Shown here: in pieces, positions 25,463 to 33,174 of the stretch | Layout of the letters: the number at the start of each line of letters is the position of its first letter | Position numbering within the stretch: position 1 is the stretch's first letter | DNA from: CAZSAT01 sp964604675 | GTDB taxonomy: Bacteria; Myxococcota_A; UBA796; CAJQPC01 | Length of the DNA stretch: 64,000 nucleotides | Direction of reading: 5' to 3' | Assembly (NCBI GenBank): GCA_964604675.1 | Contig: CAZSAT010000022.1 | Coordinates: 11,383-75,382 of the forward strand | Program-made: the position numbers and the translations under genes | Notes under the pieces: model-generated | Told to the model about the DNA's origin: nothing | Database searches by the model: none | The model's input: the letters and a program-made list of their open reading frames with translations, nothing else

Positions 25463-27459
25463 CCGGCCTCTTCCTGGGCTTGCTCGCCGGAGGCTGCCAC
25501 GGCGACGAACCACCCGCCGAGTCCTTGGCCGACACGTCTTCCGACAGCCCGGCGGACACCTCGCCCCCCTCCGACACCTCGCTGCCCGCCGTCACGGCCC
25601 CCGCCGCCATCACCTGCCCCGAAGTCACCGGGCGCACCGAGGCGCTGCCCACCTCGTGGACCGCCACGTCCTCGGCCCCCGGGGGCGACGTGATCACCTT
25701 CGGCGTGAGCGGCGGCACCACCTACGCCGGCACCGAGGCCAACGGCCTGTACCGCCTGGACGCCGCCTGGTCGCCGCTCAACGCGCCCATCACCCACGTG
25801 GAAGGCCAGCTCGCGGTGCACCCCGACGACCCCGACCTGCTCGCCTATGGCGCCAAGGACCTCTGGCTCAGCGAAGACGGCGGGCAAGGCTGGACGAACA
25901 GCGCACCGGCCGGCGAGGGCACCGCCACGGTCACCGGGCTCGCCTGGATGGACGAGGCGCTCTTCGCCATCGTGGGCGGCTCCGCCTACCGCTCCGACGA
26001 CCGCGGCGCGTCGTTCACCGCCCTCGGGGAGGTCAACGACGAGGGCGCGGGAGGCTCGACCTCCGACACGGAGGCCTGGTCCCTGCACACCCACGGCACC
26101 ACGCTGTTCGCGATGCGGCAGGACGGCCCCCTCTTCCGGTCCGCCGACGAAGGCGGCACCTGGCAGATCGTGCGCAGCTCCGGGCAGGAGGTCGGCGCGT
26201 TCGCCGTCGGCGACGGGGTGCTCTACACGGCCGACGGCGACGAGGTGCAGGCCTCGACCGACGAAGGCGTCACCTGGGCCTCGGCCGGCCTGGTGTCCGG
26301 CAGCATCACGGGTCTGGCCAGCCGCAGCGACGGCGCGCTGGTCGTGGCGGCCGGGGGCAGCCTGTGGACCTGGGACGGCAGCGTGTTCGAGGCCACCGAC
26401 CTCGACGACGAGGTGCTCACCGTGGCCTTCGCAGCAGACGGCACGCTCTACGCCGGCCTGGCGGAGGGCATCTGGCGCTCCGACGACGCGGGACGGACCG
26501 GCGAGGACTTCTCCAGCGGTCTGGTCGACGTCGACCTGGCCACCCTGCTCGCCCACCCCGTGTGCGAGGACCTGCTCTGGGTCGGCAGCAGCTGCGAGCG
26601 CGGGCTCTTCGCGAGCACGGACTGGGGCGCGACCTGGTCCCACGAGTCCACCCACATGCACTACGTGATGGTGCTCGCGGCCAACCCCTCGCGACCCGAG
26701 GAGCTCTGGGTCACCACCGACGACGTGCTGTACCGGTCACCGGATCTCGGCGCGACCTGGGACACCGTGCAGGCCGACGACATGCACGTGCACCTGCACG
26801 CCCTCGCCATCGACCCCTTCGACCCCGACCGGGTGGTGGTCGGCTCCGCAGGCTCGGGCGACTTCGCCGACAGCCAGGCGAGCGTGTACCTCTCCGAGGA
26901 CGGCGCGGAGACCTGGGAGCGCGTGCACGAAGGGCTACCGGTGAGCGAGGCCTCGATCCAGGTGCTGCACTTCGCGCAGGACCACCAGGGCGTGGTGCTG
27001 GCCGGCAGCTTCCGCGGGGGCGGCATCGACCACACCGGCGACGTTGGCTTCGGGCTCTACCGCTCCACCGACGGCGCGCGCACCTGGTCGAAGGCCAACC
27101 TCGAAGCGAGCGACATCAGCCAGATCGAGCAGTGCGGCACGCGCACCTACGCGGCCACCGACGCGGGGGTGGCCGTGTCCGACGACGCCGGGTCGAGCTG
27201 GTCCATCGCGCTCGCGCCCAGCGACGACGAGTTCCTCACCGTGGCCTGCCGCGGCGACGTGGTGCTCGCGATCGACGGCCAGCGTGCGATCTGGCGCTCG
27301 GACGACGCCGGCGGCAGCTGGTACGACTGGGGCGGCGACGCGCTCGGTGTGGGGAAGAACCTCGAGACCCAGCGCACCATGGACATCGTGATCACCGCCG
27401 ACGGCGCCGCCGCCTACCTGGCGTTCCGCGAGCTCGGCGTGTGGATCCGGGCGCTCTGA
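25459..27459 (+). CDS. BNR/Asp-box beta-propeller lipoprotein
   Basis: A 666-residue surface lipoprotein. The leader MTGLFLGLLAGGC places lipidated Cys at residue 13, followed by a Ser/Thr/Asp-rich linker to about 45. The body is a sortilin/BNR-type beta-propeller with at least ten Asp-box motifs of the form S-x-D-x-G-x-x-W (for example SEDGGQGW, STDEGVTW, STDWGATW, SPDLGATW, SDDAGSSW). Such propellers bind ligands or polysaccharides; no catalytic signature is evident. It overlaps the preceding gene by four bases and is the last gene of the eCIS-effector operon. Confidence 0.85.
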   Translation: MTGLFLGLLAGGCHGDEPPAESLADTSSDSPADTSPPSDTSLPAVTAPAAITCPEVTGRTEALPTSWTATSSAPGGDVITFGVSGGTTYAGTEANGLYRLDAAWSPLNAPITHVEGQLAVHPDDPDLLAYGAKDLWLSEDGGQGWTNSAPAGEGTATVTGLAWMDEALFAIVGGSAYRSDDRGASFTALGEVNDEGAGGSTSDTEAWSLHTHGTTLFAMRQDGPLFRSADEGGTWQIVRSSGQEVGAFAVGDGVLYTADGDEVQASTDEGVTWASAGLVSGSITGLASRSDGALVVAAGGSLWTWDGSVFEATDLDDEVLTVAFAADGTLYAGLAEGIWRSDDAGRTGEDFSSGLVDVDLATLLAHPVCEDLLWVGSSCERGLFASTDWGATWSHESTHMHYVMVLAANPSRPEELWVTTDDVLYRSPDLGATWDTVQADDMHVHLHALAIDPFDPDRVVVGSAGSGDFADSQASVYLSEDGAETWERVHEGLPVSEASIQVLHFAQDHQGVVLAGSFRGGGIDHTGDVGFGLYRSTDGARTWSKANLEASDISQIEQCGTRTYAATDAGVAVSDDAGSSWSIALAPSDDEFLTVACRGDVVLAIDGQRAIWRSDDAGGSWYDWGGDALGVGKNLETQRTMDIVITADGAAAYLAFRELGVWIRAL

Positions 27460-27466
27460 GGCCCGC

Positions 27467-28387
27467 TCAGTCGTAGGCGCAGCGGAAGCCGATGTTGCGG
27501 TCGACCACGGTGGCCGCGGCAAAGCTGCGGGCGGCGCTGCGCGTGTTGTTCTCGGTGGTGTTCCAGGCGCCCCCACGGATCACCCGCGCGGTGCAGTCCG
27601 AGGGGGTGGCCGTGGGTGCGAGCGCGCAGTCCTCGGTGGGGCCCGTCGGGTCCTGGGCTGGCGACCGCGCATACCAGGTGGCGTCGTAGGCGTCGGCCAC
27701 CCACTCCCAGGCGTTTCCGGCCACGTCGCGCAGGCCGTACGCGCTCTCCGCCTCCCAGGTGCCCACGAAGGTGAGGCCCTCGGCGCAGTACCAGCTCGAG
27801 AAGCGGAAGTTCGCGACCTCGCAGTCAGGCGCCAACGCGCCCCACGGCCAGGTGGCGCCCTCGTCCCCCGCCGCCGCGCGCTCCCACTCGGCCTCGGTCG
27901 GCAAGCGGCCACCGACCCAGCCGCAGTACGCGCCCGCAGCGGCCCAGTCCACGCAGACCACCGGGTAGTCGGCCGGATCGCCGCCCCAGACCTCGTCCGA
28001 GGCCCAGGACGCGGTCACGCCCTCGCAGACCGCTGGGATGTCGTCGCAAGCGCCAGCCTCGACACACGCGGCCCAGGCTCCCCGGCTGACCTCGTCCCGG
28101 TCGATCCGGTAGCCCGACAGGGTGACCTCGTGCACGGGGCACTCGTCTTCGGAGACGTCCGAGCCCATCCAGAAGCTGCCGGCCGCGACCGCGCACACGC
28201 CGTCGGTGCAGTCCGCCGAGCCGACCACGGAGCCGCTGCCCTGCCCGTTCACCGTGCACGGGTCCACCTCCGCGGAGTCGTGGCCCTCGGTGTCGACCAC
28301 CTCGGTGTCGACCACCGTGTCGACCGCCGGGCTGTCGGCGACCATGGCGGTGTCGGTGGGCGTGCCGCACGCGATCAGCCAGACCAC
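27467..28387 (-). CDS. FGE-sulfatase-fold lipoprotein lacking FGE catalytic cysteines
   Basis: A 306-residue lipoprotein. GTG at 28387 has GGAGG four bases upstream and gives MVWLIAC, with Cys7 lipidated and an Asp/Thr/Val linker to about 40. The rest is a formylglycine-generating-enzyme-type domain: AGSFWMGSD near 69, GGRLPTEAEWERA near 160, GNAWEWVAD near 222 and ARVIRGGAW...GFRCA at the end. In copper FGEs the RGGSW motif is followed by two active-site cysteines; here it reads RGGAWNTTENNTRSAAR with none, so sulfatase activation is unlikely and a ligand-binding or other role is more probable. The start overlaps the end of the cytochrome gene by 13 bases. Confidence 0.85.
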   Translation of the reverse strand: MVWLIACGTPTDTAMVADSPAVDTVVDTEVVDTEGHDSAEVDPCTVNGQGSGSVVGSADCTDGVCAVAAGSFWMGSDVSEDECPVHEVTLSGYRIDRDEVSRGAWAACVEAGACDDIPAVCEGVTASWASDEVWGGDPADYPVVCVDWAAAGAYCGWVGGRLPTEAEWERAAAGDEGATWPWGALAPDCEVANFRFSSWYCAEGLTFVGTWEAESAYGLRDVAGNAWEWVADAYDATWYARSPAQDPTGPTEDCALAPTATPSDCTARVIRGGAWNTTENNTRSAARSFAAATVVDRNIGFRCAYD

Positions 28388-29694
28388 GTGCCCTCCTCTT
28401 CGAGGGTGGCGATCGTGAAGATCTGCAGCCGCTCCACCAGGTCGTCGAGCTGCAGCGCGCGCAACACGTAGGGCGGCAGGTTCCGGTAGCGCAGCCGCAG
28501 GCTCACCTGCCAGGCGCCGGCCGTGAGCCCGTCGCAGGCGAAGGACACCTCGCGCCGTTCCCCCGGCTCCAGGCTCCGCCGCAGGATGGTGTCGGCCTCG
28601 AAGGGAAAGAGCGCTTCGCTCGTCTCGCCGCCGCCGGGGTTCCAGCGGTACCAGTTCTCGCTCTGCAGGTTGACGAGCTGCTCGTCGAGCTCGACCTCGC
28701 CGGCGAGCACCTGCTCGGAGTGGGCGTCGCGCAGGTCACCGTGCGCGTCCAGGTCGCCGCTGGCGCACACCACCTCGCCGTCCTGGGTGACCTGCAGCTC
28801 GACCCACACCTGGCGCTCGCTGGTGAAGCCCGTGGGGAAGCGGTGGCCGTTGGTGGTGCTGACCAGCGTGACGCCGACCATGGTCTCGCTCGACCCGGGC
28901 TGCACGTAGATGTCCTCGAGGGTGGCGGCGTTCTCCAGCAGGGTCTGGATCTTCTGGAGCTGCTCCGCCTGGGCCTTGGCGCTCGCGGCGGGGTCGTCCG
29001 GGTAGGGGAAGGTGTCGATCAGGCTGTAGTCGGGTCCGACGAAGCTGTGATCCGAGAGCGAGCGGTCCGGGTAGTCGCCGGTGGCGATCGGGCCGCTGGC
29101 CCGGGTGGTCGCGGCACCCGGCTCGGGGCTCATGTGGCAGTCCTGGCAGCGCACGTTGCCCGGGTAGGACGGGGACTCCAGGTACTCGGTGTAGGCCTCT
29201 TCGATCTGCAGCGCCGGGAACGCGAAGACGTCGTGGCACGAGCCGCAGAACGCGGCGCCGGTCACGAAGTCGCTCTGCTCGGAGGTGTGCCCGTCGGTCG
29301 AGGTGCCGCCGAAGGGTCCCCGCATCGGGCCGGTGGGATCGGTCAGGATCTTGGTGTTGCCCACCACCCCGTCGTGGTCGACCGCGGTGTGGCAGTAGTG
29401 GCAGCTCACGCCGTCGCGCGAGATCGCGCTCCGCGTGGCGGCCTCGGTCACGCCGGGCTCCCCCTGGGCGGTGCCGATGGGGGTGTGGCAGCCGGTGCAG
29501 AAGGTGCCGATCTCGCCGGAGCTGTCGCGGTAGGCCTTGGCGGCCATCGCGTCGAAGACGGGGCTCAGGGCCGCGTAGGCGTGCATCGACGTGCGCCACT
29601 GGGCGTAGTGGGTCGGGTGGCATTCGCCGCAGGCCGCGGCGCTCTGGTAGCTGTCGGCGTCGCCGGCGAGGGCGACCCCGGCGAGGACCCACAT
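28375..29694 (-). CDS. Exported pentahaem c-type cytochrome
   Basis: A 439-residue exported protein with signal MWVLAGVALAG and five haem-attachment motifs: CGECH at residues 22-26, then CTGCH, CHYCH, CGSCH and CQDCH, all within the first 185 residues. It resembles cytochrome c-554-type multihaem proteins. The C-terminal half (about 200-439) is a beta-rich domain without haem sites. It probably shuttles electrons in the periplasm or at the surface; the partner is unknown. The ATG overlaps the stop of the FG-GAP gene by one base, and its own end overlaps the FGE-like gene, so the three proteins are made together. Confidence 0.88.
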   Translation of the reverse strand: MWVLAGVALAGDADSYQSAAACGECHPTHYAQWRTSMHAYAALSPVFDAMAAKAYRDSSGEIGTFCTGCHTPIGTAQGEPGVTEAATRSAISRDGVSCHYCHTAVDHDGVVGNTKILTDPTGPMRGPFGGTSTDGHTSEQSDFVTGAAFCGSCHDVFAFPALQIEEAYTEYLESPSYPGNVRCQDCHMSPEPGAATTRASGPIATGDYPDRSLSDHSFVGPDYSLIDTFPYPDDPAASAKAQAEQLQKIQTLLENAATLEDIYVQPGSSETMVGVTLVSTTNGHRFPTGFTSERQVWVELQVTQDGEVVCASGDLDAHGDLRDAHSEQVLAGEVELDEQLVNLQSENWYRWNPGGGETSEALFPFEADTILRRSLEPGERREVSFACDGLTAGAWQVSLRLRYRNLPPYVLRALQLDDLVERLQIFTIATLEEEGTWSG

Positions 29695-31610
29695 CACGGC
29701 TCCTCCACCACGAGGCGCTGGTCGACCGCCACCTGGTCGAGGCTCACCGTGGCCCCGCTGGGGAAGGTGACCACCAGGTCGACGTGCTCGGCGCTGCCCA
29801 CCCCGAAGGTCGCCACCGGCTCGCTCGAGCCGTTGGTGTTGCCGCCGTTGCCGATGCCCCACATCACCCGCTTCTCGCCGTCGTCGACGAGCACCGTGGC
29901 GCCCAGGGCGTCGCGGTTGCTGGTGCTGCCCACCGGGTCGACCTGCAGCCAGTGCCCGTCGCGCGGCTGGCTGAGCCACACGTTCACCGTGCCGAGCTCC
30001 TGGTCGAGCGGATCGGACTCGCTGGCCGTGTAGGCGCGGCTCGCCACCACGAAGTCGCCGTAGCCGTCCCCGTTGAGGTCGCCGACCGAGACTCCGCGAC
30101 CGTCGCGGTAGCCGCCGCCCTCGTCGAGGTTGGCCACCTCCGAGCTCCACGTCAGATCCCGGAAGCCGGTGCCCTCCACGTTGCGCAACAGGCCCCCGGG
30201 ACCCGCGGCCGCTTCCTCGTCGCCCACGATGCACATGGGGGGCGAGCAGTTGTTGGAGGCGTACGCCACGTCGGGCCAGCCGTCGGCGTCGATGTCCAGC
30301 GGCTGCGCGCCCCAGCTCCACGCGATGCGCTCCAGGTCCTCCAGCACCTCCCACTCGGGGTACGCCAGCTCGCCGGTGGTGCTGTCGGGCAGGCCGTCGA
30401 AGGCGTCGCCGGCCAGCACCTGCGGGGCATCGAGCGACCACTCGGAACGGACCAGGGTGCCCTCCCGGTTCTCGAACACCGACTGGAAGGGCACGAGCTC
30501 CACACCGAGCAGGGTCTCTTCGGCCAGCAGGGTGAGGTCGGTGTGGTCGGGGGGCGGGAGGTTGTCGTAGCCCTGCAGCAGGGGGCTGACGCCCTGGTTG
30601 GTGGCGTAGAGGTCGAGATCGCCGTCGGCGTCGTAGTCGCCGGTGGCCAGGCCCATCCAGAGCCCGAAGTCCGCGTCGAGCCGGTCGTAGGCGCCGTCGA
30701 AGGCGTTCTCGTCGGGGTTGTAGAGGTAGATGCTGATGAAGGCGCCGCCGTGGCCGGCGATGCGGTCGAGGTGCCCGTCGGCGTTCATGTCCACGTACGC
30801 GCTCGCGAAGCTGACGTAGCGGTACACCGACGCCCGATCGGCGTAGTTCGAGGTCTCGAAGGGCACGGGCTTCGTGGCGAAGTCCAGCTCGCCGTGTCCG
30901 AGGAAGATCTGGTCTTCGCTCTCGTCGAGCACCTTCTGGAAGACCCAGGGAAAGGTGGCGTCGGGATCCACGCCCGAGCACACGTCGAGATCGAGCACGC
31001 CGTCGCCGTCGACGTCCATCAGCGTGAGCGAGACGGGGCAGAGCTCGAAGCCGTCGCGCATCTCGTCGCCCACCCGCCGGACCTCGGAGAAGGCGCCACC
31101 CACGTTCTCGTAGACCACCACCTCGCCGTCGGTGATCGACTCGCCGTGCTCGTCCAGCGTGCCGTAGCTGCAGCCGATTCCAACCACGAGATCCGGGTCC
31201 CCGTCGTTGTCCAGGTCGCCGGCTGCGGCCTGCTCGTGCTGCTCCAGGCTGTCGAGGCCCCAGTCCGCGGCCGCGTCGACGAAGCGGCCGTCGCCTTGGT
31301 TCAGGTAGAGGTAGTCGGCGTAGCCCTTGCCGTTGGGCACGTAGAGGTCGGTGCGCCCATCGCCGTCGAAGTCGGCCAGCGCGGTGCCGGCCCACAAGGA
31401 GCCCGCGAGGGCGGGCACGGGCTCGAGCACCGCCGCGTCGAAGGGCAGCTCGAGGGGCTCGTTCGCAGTGTCGTCGCCTGGCGTGACGGAAGCGGTGTCG
31501 TCGCCACTGGCGAGGGCCACGCAGTCCCCGCGCTGGCTGCGGCCGTAGCCGCTGGCGCACGGCGGGGTGTCGGCACAGCTGAGGAGCAGGGCGAGCATCG
31601 CCGATAGCAT
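29694..31610 (-). CDS. FG-GAP/VCBS beta-propeller lipoprotein with ASPIC/UnbV C-terminus
   Basis: A 638-residue surface lipoprotein. The leader MLSAMLALLLSC gives lipidated Cys12, followed by a C-x2-G-x-G-x4-GDCV-x-L segment and an Asp/Thr/Ala linker. The body has repeated calcium-type FG-GAP motifs (DFDGDGRTDLYV, DLDNDGDPDLVV, DVDGDGVLDLDV, DYDADGDLDLYA, DIDADGWPDVAY, DLNGDGYGDFVV) forming a propeller. The end matches ASPIC/UnbV (NRDALGATVLV, then VVTFPSGATVSLDQV). It is the first gene of the operon with the pentahaem cytochrome and FGE-like lipoprotein. Confidence 0.88.
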   Translation of the reverse strand: MLSAMLALLLSCADTPPCASGYGRSQRGDCVALASGDDTASVTPGDDTANEPLELPFDAAVLEPVPALAGSLWAGTALADFDGDGRTDLYVPNGKGYADYLYLNQGDGRFVDAAADWGLDSLEQHEQAAAGDLDNDGDPDLVVGIGCSYGTLDEHGESITDGEVVVYENVGGAFSEVRRVGDEMRDGFELCPVSLTLMDVDGDGVLDLDVCSGVDPDATFPWVFQKVLDESEDQIFLGHGELDFATKPVPFETSNYADRASVYRYVSFASAYVDMNADGHLDRIAGHGGAFISIYLYNPDENAFDGAYDRLDADFGLWMGLATGDYDADGDLDLYATNQGVSPLLQGYDNLPPPDHTDLTLLAEETLLGVELVPFQSVFENREGTLVRSEWSLDAPQVLAGDAFDGLPDSTTGELAYPEWEVLEDLERIAWSWGAQPLDIDADGWPDVAYASNNCSPPMCIVGDEEAAAGPGGLLRNVEGTGFRDLTWSSEVANLDEGGGYRDGRGVSVGDLNGDGYGDFVVASRAYTASESDPLDQELGTVNVWLSQPRDGHWLQVDPVGSTSNRDALGATVLVDDGEKRVMWGIGNGGNTNGSSEPVATFGVGSAEHVDLVVTFPSGATVSLDQVAVDQRLVVEEP

Positions 31611-31663
31611 AGTGCCCAGGCCGCTCTCCTGCAGTGCATCACGGTACGGGATCGCGCTGGGAG

Positions 31664-33124
31664 TCAGCCGTTCTGGCGGATCTCCTGGTAGTCACTGTCG
31701 GTGTTGACTGCCCAGAGATCGTGGCGGGCGCCGTGCAGGTTCTCGACGGCCAACAGCGCCGTGAGGATCGAGTGGTCGGAGTTGTTGTACTTGAACATGC
31801 CGTACCGCCCCATCGGCTGCACGTTGTCCAGGCCCTTCACGAAGTCGACGATGCAGTCGAGGTGCGCCTCGTAGCCCCGCTCGTAGACGGGGTAGGCGCG
31901 GGGCACCCGGAACACCGTGCCGTCGAGCACCTTCGCGCCCCGCAGGAGCCCGGTCTCTTCGAGCTCACGGGTGCCGATCGCCAGGAGCTCTTCGTCGGAC
32001 GCCTCCCACAAGGAGTCGCCCGTGGAGCAGAAGTACTCCAGCCCCAGCGAGGTGCGGCTCGGGTCGGGCACCATCTCCGGCGACCAGTTCTTGAAGTTCT
32101 GGATGCGCCCGAGCTTCAGCGCCGGGTCGTGCACGTAGATCCAGTTGTCGGGGAAGAGGTCCGGGTGGTCGACGATGAGGTCGACGGTGAGCAGGTGGCG
32201 GTAGCGGAGCCGGTCGACGGCCGCGAGCACCTCGGACGGCGCCGCGGGCCGCAGGCTGCGCACGAGCACGGTGAGCGGGATGGACGACAGCACCTGGTCC
32301 GCGGGCTCGGTGTGCACGCCGTCGGCGTTCCGCACCTCCACGTGCGTGACGCGATGGCCCTCCCGCAGCAGCCCGACCACCTCGTGCCGCGTGCGGATGT
32401 CGGCCCCAGCCTCGGCCGCGAGGACCTGCATGGCGTCGTACATCTGGCCGGGCCCGCGCCGCGGGTAGTGGAACTGCTCGATGAGCGAGGTCACGGTCTC
32501 GTTGGACCCTGGGAGCACGCGGGCCAGGCGCCGCGGCAGCGCGCTCTTCACGGCGGTGCCCAGGCTCAGGTTCTTGATGCGCTGGGCCGCCCACTCCGCG
32601 CCGATCTGCGAGGTGGGGATGCCCCAGACCTTCTCGGTGTAGGTGCGGAAGAAGATGTCGAAGAGCCGGTTGCCGAAGCGGTTCGAGACCCAGTCCTCGA
32701 AGCTCTCCTCGACCCGGTTCGGGCGGAGCCGCGCCCTCAGGTAGCTGGCCATGCAGCGGGCGCTCTCGACCGCCCCGAGGTTGCGCAGCGCGTTGGTGGC
32801 GCGCAGCGGGTAGTCGTAGAAGTCGCCGCCGTAGTAGATTCGACTCATCCGCGGACGGAGGAGCAGATCGTCGGGGAGCACCTCCTCCCAGAGCCTCTGC
32901 ACCTCGTCGAACTTGGTGAAGAAGCGATGACCTCCCAGGTCGAAGTAGTAGCCCTGGTAGGAGAGGGTCCGACAGATGCCGCCGACCGTGGCGGCGCGCT
33001 CGTAGAGCACCGGTGTGGCACCTCGACGCGCCAGGGCCAGGGAGGCGGCGAGACCCGCAGGGCCCGCGCCGAGCACGGCGACGCGTCCGGGTCCGGCGGT
33101 CGGGTCCGAGGAGGGTGGCGGCAT
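31664..33124 (-). CDS. FAD-dependent oxidoreductase, UDP-galactopyranose-mutase/protoporphyrinogen-oxidase-like
   Basis: A 486-residue FAD enzyme of the amine-oxidase-like superfamily. The dinucleotide motif VLGAGPAGLAASLALARRG lies near residue 16, followed by LYERAATVGG. A motif typical for sugar-nucleotide mutases and related enzymes, DLGGHRFFTKF, is near 62, and a C-terminal FAD contact (PMGRYGMFKYNNSDHS) is near 445. The family includes enzymes of surface-polysaccharide synthesis, which fits the divergent membrane glycosyltransferase-like gene; the exact reaction cannot be fixed. ATG at 33124 (MPPPSS) is used. Confidence 0.82.
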   Translation of the reverse strand: MPPPSSDPTAGPGRVAVLGAGPAGLAASLALARRGATPVLYERAATVGGICRTLSYQGYYFDLGGHRFFTKFDEVQRLWEEVLPDDLLLRPRMSRIYYGGDFYDYPLRATNALRNLGAVESARCMASYLRARLRPNRVEESFEDWVSNRFGNRLFDIFFRTYTEKVWGIPTSQIGAEWAAQRIKNLSLGTAVKSALPRRLARVLPGSNETVTSLIEQFHYPRRGPGQMYDAMQVLAAEAGADIRTRHEVVGLLREGHRVTHVEVRNADGVHTEPADQVLSSIPLTVLVRSLRPAAPSEVLAAVDRLRYRHLLTVDLIVDHPDLFPDNWIYVHDPALKLGRIQNFKNWSPEMVPDPSRTSLGLEYFCSTGDSLWEASDEELLAIGTRELEETGLLRGAKVLDGTVFRVPRAYPVYERGYEAHLDCIVDFVKGLDNVQPMGRYGMFKYNNSDHSILTALLAVENLHGARHDLWAVNTDSDYQEIRQNG

Positions 33125-33174
33125 CGCGGCCCACCCTACCCGTGGCGCACCCACCACCGTGCCGAGGCGCCGGC

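Noticed and set aside
29784..31607. 607-codon plus-strand frame opposite the FG-GAP gene
   Set aside because: Shadow of repeated GAC/GGC codons; no start signal or domain.
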